Source of the DNA: Paenibacillus validus NBRC 15382
GTDB lineage: Bacteria > Bacillota > Bacilli > Paenibacillales > NBRC-103111
Reading direction: 5' to 3'
Length of the DNA: 37,833 nucleotides
Assembly (NCBI RefSeq): GCF_004000985.1
Contig: NZ_BIMH01000046.1
Span: 1-37,833, forward strand
Shown here: positions 24,939-33,695 of the stretch, in pieces
Layout of the letters: each line of letters starts with the position of its first letter
Numbering within the stretch: the first letter of the stretch is position 1
The notes under the pieces: generated by a model
Told to the model about the DNA's origin: nothing
What the model saw: the letters and a program-made list of their open reading frames with translations, nothing else
The model's database searches: none
Translations under genes and position numbers: made by a program

Positions 24939-25772
24939 CTACTGCTGCGGCTGCGTTGTTCTTAGCAATGCCTGGAAATGTTCTTCCGTCCATGTCGGGT
25001 CAAGACGCTTATCGACGATATGGGGCGATAACGGCGGTAATTCCTTGAATTTCCCTTCGTAAGCATTTGCCGAAAATATCGTGATCTCTATAACCATTCG
25101 CGTATTTTCACGAGTTTCGTCAGCAGCTTTGGATGCAATCATTCCAGAAGATGCCGGGTTCGTATTCCCCGCCGTAACGGTCCATTTTCGTACATTGACA
25201 AAACGGTTCATCTGATAAAGGCCGTTTATAAAATCGACCGTGCTTGGATAGGAGCCGTTAATAGCGATGGTCAAATCGTGAGCTACCGTTGTTTGATCAT
25301 TTTTTGCCTGCTTTTGAGAGGAAGAACTCCCGTTGGCAGTGGAACTTTTCGAACGATTTTGCTGCTGGGTACTGGGTGCCTCCTCATTGCCCGAAGTCAG
25401 GCCTAACGCAGTTAATGGATCGTTGGAAGACACGTTTCCCATTGAAACCGTTTCGATTATCGCGCCTGAACTCGCCTCGAGCTCCCTTATGGACAAGAGG
25501 AATCGGACCAGTTCTTCTTGGGTCGGCACTTGCTCGACAAGCTTTTGGATGTCTTCATCCGTTACCTTGGCGGGAATGGGCTTATTTTCAATAGCCGCTT
25601 TTTGCTGCTGCAGCGCATCAATCTGATTGTTAAATTGACGTTCATTCAAATATGGCGGCAGCACAAAAACAAAGGCTAGGTATATATTCACAACTAAACC
25701 TGCGGTCACTACGCTCCCGATGATCGTGTAAGGAGACTTCAAATAGTTCAAATAATCGGCCATCTTCCGCAT
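24939..25772 (-). CDS. pilO: PilO-like type IV pilus alignment protein
   Basis: 277-residue bitopic membrane protein. A short cytoplasmic N-terminus precedes a transmembrane helix (about 16-40, TIIGSVVTAGLVVNIYLAFV), then a coiled coil with LQQQKAAIENKPIPAKVTDE, and a ferredoxin-like PilO core beginning VPTQEELVRFLLSIRELEA. A Ser/Gln-rich insertion (about 130-160) interrupts it. The order and size match PilO, which pairs with PilN to connect PilM to the rest of the machine. ATG follows AGGGG by 8 nt; the gap from pilN is 11 nt. Confidence 0.85.
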   Translation of the reverse strand: MRKMADYLNYLKSPYTIIGSVVTAGLVVNIYLAFVFVLPPYLNERQFNNQIDALQQQKAAIENKPIPAKVTDEDIQKLVEQVPTQEELVRFLLSIRELEASSGAIIETVSMGNVSSNDPLTALGLTSGNEEAPSTQQQNRSKSSTANGSSSSQKQAKNDQTTVAHDLTIAINGSYPSTVDFINGLYQMNRFVNVRKWTVTAGNTNPASSGMIASKAADETRENTRMVIEITIFSANAYEGKFKELPPLSPHIVDKRLDPTWTEEHFQALLRTTQPQQ

Positions 25773-25783
25773 GTATCGAACCC

Positions 25784-26797
25784 CTATTTTGATATAGCCT
25801 TAGCCTTTAACTTTACTTCAATGGTTACTGAATACTTAAAAACTGTAGTTGGTTCAGACACGGCTGCGTTGGAACTTGCACCGGTCTCACGGTTTGACGG
25901 TGTCTGATTCGAATAGGCTGAGGGCGACTGCTTCTTAAATTGTTCCAATTGCTGCTGAGCCTGGCTGATATCTTCCGCAGTGATAGCTGACTTGCCGGCG
26001 GCTGAAGGCGCCGATACATCAGACCGGCTGCTCCCGGATCTGTCCGGTGTATCCGGGATTTGTAAATCAAATTGCTGGTCTACCATCTGCTTGGTAATCA
26101 TCCAGTTCAACTCGTTCAACAATTGATCGCCTTTCGTTTCCTCAGGCTTGAGCGAATTTTCCAACGATTGGATATAGGCTTCGGTACGATCAATCTTCCC
26201 TGTCTCCGCATTCGCGCCCGAGCCGGATTCAACCGGTTGGTTACCCGCGTCCGCTGTCACCTTCAATGGAGCCCGCGTAATGCTTTCAACATGGACGGCT
26301 TCAATTAAAGCCGATTGCTGAAGGCGAACCATGTATTCCATCGATTGTTGTAAGCTGGCGAACTCTCCGAGTAATTTGACGGAACGTTGCGGCTCGGAAG
26401 CCATAGAAGCTGCAGCGGCGTTATTCGGCGCAGCTGACGCTGCTGTTTCATAACTTTGCATGTTCAGTAGTCTGGACGCTTCCGGAAGCTGGGAGGTCAG
26501 AAGTTCGAACACAGGGATCCAATCGTATCGCTCATTTTTGAGCTTCTGGATCTCATTCGCAAACTGATGGAAATCAGCCGTTATCGGATCTTGAACCCGC
26601 TGCTGAGTTACCGCACGCACTTCCGCTTGAAGCCTCTCGACCGCTACCGCTTTATCGGACAATCCCTTTTCCAGATAAAAATGAAAAGTGACAAGCAGCA
26701 CAGCAGCAAGCGCCGATGCAGCGCCCGAGGTAACTAATAAGGGAACGAAGTATTTCTGTATTTTCGGAATTTTAGGAACTAAGTTGATGTTCATCAT
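25784..26797 (-). CDS. pilN: PilN-like type IV pilus alignment protein
   Basis: 337-residue bitopic protein. The N-terminal NINLVPKIPKIQKY carries the conserved INLVP motif that binds the PilM groove, followed by one transmembrane helix (about 19-42) and a coiled coil. It is longer than typical PilN (~200 residues) because of a low-complexity Ser/Pro/Gln region near residues 240-310. The ATG overlaps the pilM stop as ATGA; translation is probably coupled. C-terminal VFKYSVTIEVKLKAKA is the last strand of the core. Confidence 0.85.
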   Translation of the reverse strand: MMNINLVPKIPKIQKYFVPLLVTSGAASALAAVLLVTFHFYLEKGLSDKAVAVERLQAEVRAVTQQRVQDPITADFHQFANEIQKLKNERYDWIPVFELLTSQLPEASRLLNMQSYETAASAAPNNAAAASMASEPQRSVKLLGEFASLQQSMEYMVRLQQSALIEAVHVESITRAPLKVTADAGNQPVESGSGANAETGKIDRTEAYIQSLENSLKPEETKGDQLLNELNWMITKQMVDQQFDLQIPDTPDRSGSSRSDVSAPSAAGKSAITAEDISQAQQQLEQFKKQSPSAYSNQTPSNRETGASSNAAVSEPTTVFKYSVTIEVKLKAKAISK

Positions 26798-28011
26798 GTC
26801 GAATTCCCCCGCAAGGCCAAGCCGATCGGAACGGCGTACACCGGGAACAGGTCTTGGAACATGTTCTGCACCTGCACCCGCTCGGTATATAACATGGTGA
26901 TCTCGAGCTGCAATCGCTCCCGAAGCAGCCCGGCGATCTCGTTCAACCGGCCTACATCCCCGGCCAGCACCAACCGGCTAAACTCCTGGGAACGATTGTT
27001 CAACGTGTAGCGATAAAAATTCATCAGCCGCTCCAGCTCATGTGCCAAATCGCCGCATGAACCGCGGAAATCGGCATCCGGATCGGAGAACGCAGCGAAA
27101 AGCTGATCGATGTCCGAGGCCGCGCCCCCTTCTTCCTTCTCGCTGAAGGAAACCGGTACGGTCCGTGTGATTTTCAGCATTCCGTCGTGGAAAATACTCA
27201 TGTCCGCCAAACGCTCGTTAATATCAAGCACCAACAATGTGCCCTGCTTATCCGCAAAATCCATATATTCAATAACCCGATATAGGGACAACGCCTTGAT
27301 CTCCAAGCTGGATACTTTCAAATTTGCCGCTTTCACGGCATGCATATACTCGTCTACCAGCTCGCGGGGAGCGGCTACCAGCATCACTTCGCACTGCGTT
27401 TTCTCTACTTGCGGTCCTTCCTCTGCTTGTCTGGAATCGCCGAAGAGGCCGTCTACCCCTTTCAGATCCAAGCCGACCGATTCTTTGGAAGCCGCAGCTT
27501 GTCCGAATAAATCATCGCTTTTGCTTGCTTCCGGGAGTTTGTTATGAACGATCTTCTTCTGCCGCCTGCTTGAATGACCCGTTAGACGTCCGGCCTCTGT
27601 ACCGTTCATTTTTACGAAATCGTATACGGGCTGATCGAAGGGCAAATGGATATGATGCTTCATTTCGAAGTCGACCAAACGGACTAAATCTTTATGCGCA
27701 ATATCCGGAAATTTCAAAAAACGAACCATAATCGCCTGGCTTGGCAGCACCATATGTACGAACTTTGTTTTTTGGCTTACCCTGGCCGTCAAAGTTTGCA
27801 GGGCACGCGTTACGGTAACGGGCTCGAGAATACGTCCGTCTTCGACCGCTTTCTTCGGAAGCTTCTCAACATGATAAGCTTTAATTTCCGGAGGCTTGGA
27901 TTTATGCAGCCGCAATTCGGTCATTTTTATGGATGAATCAGTGATTTCGAGTCCTAGAGAGGATGTCACGGGAGAGAATAATTGTACAATTGAAGAAAAC
28001 CGATTCGGCAT
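26794..28011 (-). CDS. pilM: PilM-like actin-fold type IV pilus protein
   Basis: 405-residue cytoplasmic protein of the PilM/FtsA fold. SSLGLEITDSSIKMTELR is the phosphate-1-like strand near the N-terminus, KFVHMVLPSQAIMVRFLKFP is a typical PilM segment, and VLDINERLADMSIF is the phosphate-2 region. RLVLAGDVGRLNEIAGLL gives the adenosine-like motif. An insertion with QAEEGPQVEKTQ lies near 210. The start is ATG 28011, placed 10 nt after GGAGG; an ATG at 28020 sits too close to the Shine-Dalgarno. It overlaps pilN. About 145 nt separate it from pilD, without a clear promoter. Confidence 0.87.
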   Translation of the reverse strand: MPNRFSSIVQLFSPVTSSLGLEITDSSIKMTELRLHKSKPPEIKAYHVEKLPKKAVEDGRILEPVTVTRALQTLTARVSQKTKFVHMVLPSQAIMVRFLKFPDIAHKDLVRLVDFEMKHHIHLPFDQPVYDFVKMNGTEAGRLTGHSSRRQKKIVHNKLPEASKSDDLFGQAAASKESVGLDLKGVDGLFGDSRQAEEGPQVEKTQCEVMLVAAPRELVDEYMHAVKAANLKVSSLEIKALSLYRVIEYMDFADKQGTLLVLDINERLADMSIFHDGMLKITRTVPVSFSEKEEGGAASDIDQLFAAFSDPDADFRGSCGDLAHELERLMNFYRYTLNNRSQEFSRLVLAGDVGRLNEIAGLLRERLQLEITMLYTERVQVQNMFQDLFPVYAVPIGLALRGNST

Positions 28012-28156
28012 AGTGACCATCCCTCCTTTCTCTATAAATCCTGAGAGCATTCAATGTTGGTAATTGTCGAAAATAATCGAATATATACGTCTATATTTTA
28101 TCATAGTCATTCGATGAAAAGACATCATAACGATTTCCAATTGGCCCCATTGCAAA

Positions 28157-28984
28157 TCAAATGGCGATGAGCAGGTCTATATACGCACGGATACACGCGT
28201 CTCCCCATAGATAACAGCATATCGCGCCGAGCGCAATAAAGGGGCCGAAAGGAATATGCGCATCCCTTGTTTGACCGCTGCTCTTGAGTAGAATGAGCCC
28301 GCCGATCAGTCCGAATAACGAAGCGGCAAAGATCGTGAGTAAGGTAAGCTTGATACCCAGCATGAGCCCGAGAAAAGCAAACAGCTTGATATCTCCTCCG
28401 CCCATCCCTTCCTTCTTCATAAAGAACTCCGATGCCCAGGCTATCCCATACAACAGGCCGCCTCCGACTAATGCTGCGACCCCATAGTTCCATAAAGGGA
28501 GCCCGTGAATGAACAATCGCAGAATAAGCCCAACCGCCACGGCAAAGATCATGATTTTATCCGGAATCAGCATATATTTGACATCCGTTAAAGTAATGGC
28601 GGATAAAATCGCGACAAGAAACAGTCCGACGAGGAGTTCGGGCTTCAGACCGATTACACCAGAAGTGATTGCAAAGAATATGGCGGTAACGAACTCTCCG
28701 AACGGATAAATCCGCGAGATCGGAGCCTTGCAGTACCGGCATTTCCCTCCTAGCAGCACATAACTGAAAACCGGAATCAGGTCGAGCGCGCCCAACCGAT
28801 GATGGCAGTGCACGCAATGCGACGGCGGGTAAACAAAGGATTCCTTCTTCGGAATGCGCAGGGCGATGACGTTCAAGAAGCTTCCGATGAACAGGCCGAG
28901 GATACCCGATACTAACGGGAGAAGAAGCGGATGCGCTTGGAATAACGCTTTATATAAAGCTAACGTGTCGTTCAGAAGGCTCAT
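28157..28984 (-). CDS. pilD: Type IV prepilin peptidase PilD
   Basis: 275-residue membrane aspartyl protease that cleaves and usually N-methylates the PilA, PilV-like and PilW-like prepilins. The cytoplasmic domain has the Cys4 zinc motif CVHC (57, 60) and CRYC (82, 85); catalytic Asp residues are in ITLTDVKYMLIPD (D134) and GMGGGDIKLF (D198). Eight or so membrane segments follow the usual pattern. ATG 28984 is preferred to the adjacent GTG 28987 because AAGGAG is then 6 nt away. A strong hairpin lies just upstream, between pilA and pilD. Confidence 0.93.
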   Translation of the reverse strand: MSLLNDTLALYKALFQAHPLLLPLVSGILGLFIGSFLNVIALRIPKKESFVYPPSHCVHCHHRLGALDLIPVFSYVLLGGKCRYCKAPISRIYPFGEFVTAIFFAITSGVIGLKPELLVGLFLVAILSAITLTDVKYMLIPDKIMIFAVAVGLILRLFIHGLPLWNYGVAALVGGGLLYGIAWASEFFMKKEGMGGGDIKLFAFLGLMLGIKLTLLTIFAASLFGLIGGLILLKSSGQTRDAHIPFGPFIALGAICCYLWGDACIRAYIDLLIAI

Positions 28985-29004
28985 CACAGGCTCCTTAGTA
29001 AGAG

Positions 29005-29042
29005 TTAAGAAAGGTAACCCTACTTGGGGTTACCTTTCTTAA
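29005..29042 (-). terminator. Strong hairpin between pilA and pilD
   Basis: A perfect 16-bp stem (29005-29020 with 29027-29042) and a 6-nt loop. On the minus strand it follows the pilA stop by about 20 nt and ends just before the pilD ribosome binding site. No true T-run follows (CTCTTAC), so it may be a partial terminator or an mRNA-stabilising end that raises pilA over pilD. Confidence 0.65.
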
Positions 29043-29062
29043 ATATTCAGGCCTATTTTTAC

Positions 29063-29440
29063 CTACGGCGTGGTTGCAACAGTAACTGTATACACACCGT
29101 CGTTTGCATTATCTCCGTCCGTAATCGTTACAGTCACACCTGTCGGCACATTCGACAGGTAGCCTTCAGTAAACAACTCCTGCAAGACAGCTGCACCGTC
29201 AGTCAATGCGGCGGTAGGATTTCCGCCCGTTTCCATAAAGTGTCTTTGCAACGCATCTTGAACAATTCTCTCTGTCGATTCGTTTGCGCTCACACGGGAT
29301 TGGGTAAATCCTCTAGTCACTGCCGCTCCGGCCACTGCGGCCAAAATCCCCAAAATCACGACAACGGCCATTAACTCGATCAACGTCATCCCTTTTTGAT
29401 TTTTCGTCAGCTTGAACCGCTTTTTCATTACAGTCTCCAT
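29063..29440 (-). CDS. pilA: Major type IV prepilin PilA
   Basis: 125-residue prepilin, probably the main pilus subunit. The basic leader ends KNQKG, then MTLIELMAVVVILGILAAVA, with Glu at +5: a canonical type IVa N-terminus with Met1 in place of Phe1. The mature domain is short (~105 residues), Thr/Gly-rich at its C-terminus (TVTITDGDNANDGVYTVTV), without cysteines. ATG 29440 is preceded by GAGGAG at 8 nt; ATG 29428 is an alternative. It sits between pilC and pilD, with a strong hairpin after the stop. Confidence 0.93.
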   Translation of the reverse strand: METVMKKRFKLTKNQKGMTLIELMAVVVILGILAAVAGAAVTRGFTQSRVSANESTERIVQDALQRHFMETGGNPTAALTDGAAVLQELFTEGYLSNVPTGVTVTITDGDNANDGVYTVTVATTP

Positions 29441-29499
29441 TGTTCATTCTCCTCTCCATAATTAAACGATGTGATCAAACCTTGACTCATTCCCTGGCA

Positions 29500-30717
29500 T
29501 TAGCCGCCCATGTTCTCCATCAGCTTGAATGAAGGAAGCATGACCGCCAGCACAATACCGCCGACGATAACCGCTAAAATTAAAATCATGATCGGCTCCA
29601 GAAGCGCCTTCAGACGATCCGCCATCGCATCGACGTCGGCTTCATAGAATTCGGCCACCTTCTCCAGCATGGTGTCGAGCGCCCCTGTCCGTTCGCCCAC
29701 CTGCAGCATTTGCACGACCATCGGCGGAAACAGCCACGAATTTTTGAACGGCTCCGCGATGGAATTCCCCGCCCGCAAGCCTTCACGCGAGTCGCGAATA
29801 AGCTTCGCGATGACTTCGTTGCCGACTACGGTAGAGACGATGGACATCATTTGCAGCATCGGGATCGCAGCTGCGAACAAGGAGCAGAAGGTCCGGCTGA
29901 ACCGCGACAAACTTTGCTTGTGCCATAGCTTTCCGAAAACAGGCAGTTTCAGTTTGATATAGTCCAAGCCGTACACGCCTTTGGGATGCTTCTTCAGCAT
30001 TCTTAGCAAGAAAGACGGTACCAACAAGAACATCATAACCACGTACCAAAACTGCTTCATCCAGTCGCTGACGGCAATGACGATCCGAGTCGGAAGCGGA
30101 AGCTCCAACCCCATCGTCGCAAAGTTCCCCACGAGCCTGGGAACGACAAAGGTCATCAATATGATCACGACGATGACGGTAACGACCCCCATGATGGCGG
30201 GATACACCATCGCCGATTTCACCTTTTGTTTCGTGTAATATTCTTTCTCGTAGAAGATCGCGAGCCGCGTCAGCATTTCGTCCAGGTTGCCGCTGGCCTC
30301 CCCCGCACGGATCATATTGATGAAGATCCCTGTGAAGACCGTCGGGTAATGGGCTGCTGCTGCGGAGAACTGCGTTCCCCGGGCCATCTCTTCGCTGACC
30401 GAGGTCAAGATTTTGCGAAATTCCTTGCTTTCCGTCTGCTCACTCAGGACCCGCACGGCTTCCACCAGATTGATCCCGGATTTGTACAAGGTTGCCAGCT
30501 GACGGCAAAACACGGTGAAATGCTCCGTCTTGACCTTCGGCCCGCCGCCGAATTTCAGCTCCTTGCGAAGCAGGCTCTTGCTTTGATCGATCAGTTCCAG
30601 GATCCAAAGCCCTTTGCCCTTCAGCTCCTCCATCGCTTGATGGAACGTTTTGGCTTCTAGGGTGCCTTTGTAATAGCGGCCATAATCGTCCACGGCTTTG
30701 TAATCGAACTTGGGCAC
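29500..30717 (-). CDS. pilC: PilC inner-membrane platform protein (T2SS F family)
   Basis: 405-residue polytopic protein with two T2SSF domains (about 70-195 and 270-395), the architecture of PilC/GspF. The first contains FCRQLATLYKSGINLVEAVRV, the second FSRTFCSLFAAAIPMLQMM, each followed by RAGEASGNLDEML or VGERTGALDTML. Membrane segments follow both. GTG at 30717 is chosen: GGAG is 9 nt upstream, whereas the longer TTG at 30726 would abut the Shine-Dalgarno. It lies between pilT and pilA and interacts with PilB and PilT. Confidence 0.92.
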   Translation of the reverse strand: MPKFDYKAVDDYGRYYKGTLEAKTFHQAMEELKGKGLWILELIDQSKSLLRKELKFGGGPKVKTEHFTVFCRQLATLYKSGINLVEAVRVLSEQTESKEFRKILTSVSEEMARGTQFSAAAAHYPTVFTGIFINMIRAGEASGNLDEMLTRLAIFYEKEYYTKQKVKSAMVYPAIMGVVTVIVVIILMTFVVPRLVGNFATMGLELPLPTRIVIAVSDWMKQFWYVVMMFLLVPSFLLRMLKKHPKGVYGLDYIKLKLPVFGKLWHKQSLSRFSRTFCSLFAAAIPMLQMMSIVSTVVGNEVIAKLIRDSREGLRAGNSIAEPFKNSWLFPPMVVQMLQVGERTGALDTMLEKVAEFYEADVDAMADRLKALLEPIMILILAVIVGGIVLAVMLPSFKLMENMGG

Positions 30718-30758
30718 CGGTCTCAACTCCGTTTCGCATAAACTCAGATGTATGGCCG

Positions 30759-31802
30759 TTAACCGTTCAGATCTGCGAAGCCGAACATCGCTTCCCGGGC
30801 GCTCTCCATCGTGATAACGCGCTGCTGCAGCAGTTCGCGCAGCGACATCTCCATCGTTTGCATCCCTTGCGCTTTGCCGGTTTGCATGGCGGAGCGAATC
30901 TGGTGCACCTTCTCGGAACGAATCAGGTTCGCGATCGCCGGCGTGTTCACCAGCACTTCGATAGCAGCGACACGGCCTTGTCCGTCAGCCGTCGGCAGGA
31001 GACGCTGCGCCATAACGCCGAGCAGCACCGAAGCAAGCTGGACGCGAATTTGCTGCTGCGACTCCGGAGGGAATACGTCGATCACGCGATCTATCGTTTG
31101 CGGCGCATCCGCGGTATGTAACGTTCCGAACACCAGGTGACCGGTTTCGGCCGCCGTGATGGCGGTGCTGATCGTCTCTAAGTCGCGCATCTCGCCGACC
31201 AGGATGACGTCGGGATCCTGACGCAGAGCGGCACGCAAGCCGCTCGCGAACGAAGCGGTGTCAACGCCGATTTCACGCTGGTTGACAATGCAGGATTTAT
31301 GGTTGTGAACAAACTCGATCGGGTCTTCGAGCGTAATAATGTGATCGTTGCGGGTCCGGTTGATGTAGTCCAGAATCGCCGCCAGCGTCGTCGATTTCCC
31401 GCTTCCCGTCGGCCCCGTGACCAAGAGCAGGCCCTGCGGCTTCTTCGCGAACTCTTCGGCCATCGCTGGCAGCCCGAGCGCTTCCATCTGCGGGATTTTG
31501 CTCGGAATCAGGCGGATCGTCAAGCTGACGTTTCCCTTCTGTTGAAAAGCGTTGACACGATACCGGGACACATCCGGTATTCCATAGGAAAAGTCCAGGT
31601 CGCCCTTGCTCATAAACGATTGATACTGTTCGTTCGTCATCAGCTCCCGGGCCAGCTCGACCGTGCGGGCAGGCGTCAGCACCTCGCCGTTAACCGGCTT
31701 GAGATCGCCGTGAATCCGAAACACGGCCGGCGAATGTACGGTAATATGAATATCTGAAGCTTTCTTCTCATAAGCCAGCTTCAACAAGTCAATTACGCTC
31801 AA
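30759..31802 (-). CDS. pilT: PilT twitching/retraction ATPase
   Basis: 347-residue hexameric ATPase for pilus retraction. Counting from the TTG, Walker A is GPTGSGKS (130-137), the Asp box is ITLEDPIEFVH, Walker B is VILVGEMRD, and the His box is ETGHLVFGTLHT. The C-terminal MQTMEMSLRELL element resembles the AIRNLIRE-region helix. TTG at 31802 is chosen because a run of seven G lies 6 nt before it. The in-frame ATG at 31844 falls inside a TATAAT promoter hexamer and is unlikely to be translated. It lies 41 nt upstream of pilC. Confidence 0.93.
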   Translation of the reverse strand: MSVIDLLKLAYEKKASDIHITVHSPAVFRIHGDLKPVNGEVLTPARTVELARELMTNEQYQSFMSKGDLDFSYGIPDVSRYRVNAFQQKGNVSLTIRLIPSKIPQMEALGLPAMAEEFAKKPQGLLLVTGPTGSGKSTTLAAILDYINRTRNDHIITLEDPIEFVHNHKSCIVNQREIGVDTASFASGLRAALRQDPDVILVGEMRDLETISTAITAAETGHLVFGTLHTADAPQTIDRVIDVFPPESQQQIRVQLASVLLGVMAQRLLPTADGQGRVAAIEVLVNTPAIANLIRSEKVHQIRSAMQTGKAQGMQTMEMSLRELLQQRVITMESAREAMFGFADLNG

Positions 31803-31833
31803 ATCAGACCCCCCCAATTTCCCATTTATTATC

Positions 31834-31863
31834 ATTATACGCATAATCCGGGTGATCTGCCAT
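31834..31863 (-). promoter_or_regulatory. Possible internal promoter before pilT
   Basis: On the minus strand ATGGCA (31863-31858) and TATAAT (31839-31834) are separated by 18 nt, in the 131-nt AT-rich gap between pilB and pilT. It would allow pilT and downstream genes to be transcribed independently of the riboswitch. Confidence 0.45.
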
Positions 31864-31933
31864 TAAATATTAGTTAATTCGAACTATTTCCTTATAGCGA
31901 ACATACATCTATAGAACTATGTATTAGAAATGC

Positions 31934-33604
31934 TTATGATTCATTCCCGATCACTCTGAATATTTCAGACAGCGTCGTATAACCCGCAGCCGCTTTCGCA
32001 AGCCCATCCTTGACAAGCGGGACATAAGACTGGGTCAGCGCATAGGCGCGGTAATCGCTGTCCGGCCTCTTCTGCAGGATCATGGACCGGAGCGTATCGT
32101 CGAGCGTCAAGATTTCATGAATCGCCAGCCGTCCCCGATACCCGCTGCGGCCGCATTCTGCGCAGCCTTGGCCCTTCTTCAACGTTTGCGCCTCAAAACC
32201 GTGAGCCTCGAACAGCTTCCGTTCATCCTCGGACGGCGAATACGCTACGGAACACGAAGGACAAACTCGCCTCACCAAGCGCTGAGCGACGATGCTGTTG
32301 ACCGACGAAGAGACGAGGAACGGTTCGACGCCCATATCGATCAGCCGGGTGATGGCGTTCACAGCACTGTTCGTATGCAGCGTACTCAACACCATATGAC
32401 CGGTCATCGCGGCGCGGACAGCGATCTCCGCCGTTTCCACATCGCGGATTTCTCCGATCATGACGATGTTCGGATCTTGACGAAGAATCGCCCGCAGTCC
32501 CCGGGCGAAACTTAAACCGGTTACCGGATTGACCTGAACCTGGTTAATGCCTTGCAGCTGATACTCCACCGGATCCTCAATCGTAATGATGTTGACGTCC
32601 TCATGATTAAGCCTCGACAAAGCGGAATACAGCGTGGTCGTCTTCCCGCTTCCCGTCGGCCCCGTAATCAGTACGACACCGTGCGCGCCTTGAATCCCTT
32701 TCATAAACAATCCCAAGTTATGCTCCGAAAGCCCGAGCTTCTCGATATCCGTAAGGGCGCTGCCGAGGTCGAGCACCCGCATCACGACCTTCTCGCCGTG
32801 AATAGTCGGGAGCGTGGAGATCCGAATATCGACCTTCCGGAATTCAATATCCATCTCCACCCGGCCATCCTGCGGCAGACGTCGTTCGGCGACGTTCAAG
32901 TTCGCCATGATCTTGACCCTGGCAATAATGACGCTCTGCATGTGAGGCGGCAGTGAACGCTCCGTACGCATAACGCCGTCCACCCTGTACCTGATGCGAA
33001 GACTGTCTTCCTGCGGATCAATGTGAATGTCGCTGGCGCCGATCTGAACCGCTTGAATTATAATCTGATTCACGGTCTTGACAACCGGCGAATCGTCGTC
33101 TTCCCGGGTCTGCGGCCTCGCTTCCTCGATCTCCCGGTTCTGCAGGATTTGACTGATCTGCTCGACCGATTCCTGCAAGCCGTAATAACGCTTGATCGCC
33201 CGCTGCAGCTCGTCCCGAGCCGCAATAGTCGGTTCGATGCGAAGTCCCGTGCTCATGCGCAGCTCGTCGATGGCGAAATAATCGAGCGGGTCGGCCATCG
33301 CCAGAATCAGCTTGTTGCCTTCCGTACGCACCGGGAGCACTTGATGCTGTTCGGCAAGCCGCTGAGGAATAAGATTAATGACCTTCGGATCGATCTTTTG
33401 GCGATATAACTGGATGTGAGGGATGCCCAGCTGGAACTCGAGCACTTCGATCAATTGCTGTTCGGTGATGTAGTTGCGGTTAATAAGAAATTCGCCGAGC
33501 CGCATCTTCGTTTCCCGCTGTTCCTGCAGAGCCGTCGACAGCTGCTCTGGAGTCAACAGCCCCGCCTCCACGAGCAGGTCGCCGATCCGTTTCCGTAGAG
33601 CCAC
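31934..33604 (-). CDS. pilB: PilB pilus extension ATPase with MshEN cyclic-di-GMP domain
   Basis: 556-residue extension ATPase. Residues 6-29 match the 24-residue MshEN motif perfectly (RIGDLLVEAGLLTPEQLSTA, ending LQEQ), and a second copy at 35-58 (RLGEFLINRNYITEQQLIEV) follows after 5 residues, with Asn where Gly10 is expected. The catalytic half has Walker A GPTGSGKT (315-322), Asp box IEDPVEY, Walker B IVMIGEIRD (380-388), a His box and a zinc tetracysteine (448, 451, 481, 484). GTG 33604 is chosen: GGGGGG lies 8 nt upstream; a longer TTG at 33637 has none. Downstream of a cyclic-di-GMP riboswitch. Confidence 0.94.
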   Translation of the reverse strand: MALRKRIGDLLVEAGLLTPEQLSTALQEQRETKMRLGEFLINRNYITEQQLIEVLEFQLGIPHIQLYRQKIDPKVINLIPQRLAEQHQVLPVRTEGNKLILAMADPLDYFAIDELRMSTGLRIEPTIAARDELQRAIKRYYGLQESVEQISQILQNREIEEARPQTREDDDSPVVKTVNQIIIQAVQIGASDIHIDPQEDSLRIRYRVDGVMRTERSLPPHMQSVIIARVKIMANLNVAERRLPQDGRVEMDIEFRKVDIRISTLPTIHGEKVVMRVLDLGSALTDIEKLGLSEHNLGLFMKGIQGAHGVVLITGPTGSGKTTTLYSALSRLNHEDVNIITIEDPVEYQLQGINQVQVNPVTGLSFARGLRAILRQDPNIVMIGEIRDVETAEIAVRAAMTGHMVLSTLHTNSAVNAITRLIDMGVEPFLVSSSVNSIVAQRLVRRVCPSCSVAYSPSEDERKLFEAHGFEAQTLKKGQGCAECGRSGYRGRLAIHEILTLDDTLRSMILQKRPDSDYRAYALTQSYVPLVKDGLAKAAAGYTTLSEIFRVIGNES

Positions 33605-33657
33605 TACGCGTTCCCCCCGATCCGAATATGTACCCAAGCCCCAAACGATAAAGTCCT

Positions 33658-33695
33658 TGAAAACAAAAACAACCCGACTTCAAAAAGTCAGGTCG
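33658..33695 (-). terminator. Riboswitch-controlled intrinsic terminator in the pilB leader
   Basis: On the minus strand CGACCTGACTT (33695-33685) pairs with AAGTCGGGTTG (33680-33670) over 11 positions, two of them G-U, around a 4-nt loop. It is followed by TTTTTGTTTTC. The 5' arm uses the conserved 3' bases of the aptamer (ACCGACC and the P1 strand), so the terminator and the ligand-bound aptamer exclude each other. Confidence 0.85.

Noticed and set aside
28021..28156. Promoter or riboswitch between pilD and pilM
   Set aside because: The 136-145 nt gap is AT-rich and contains TAAAAT-like hexamers, but no -35 partner at proper spacing and no conserved RNA core was found.
31803..31844. ATG start of pilT at 31844
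   Set aside because: It overlaps a TATAAT hexamer and lacks a Shine-Dalgarno; TTG 31802 follows a run of G at proper spacing and begins at the conserved PilT N-terminus.
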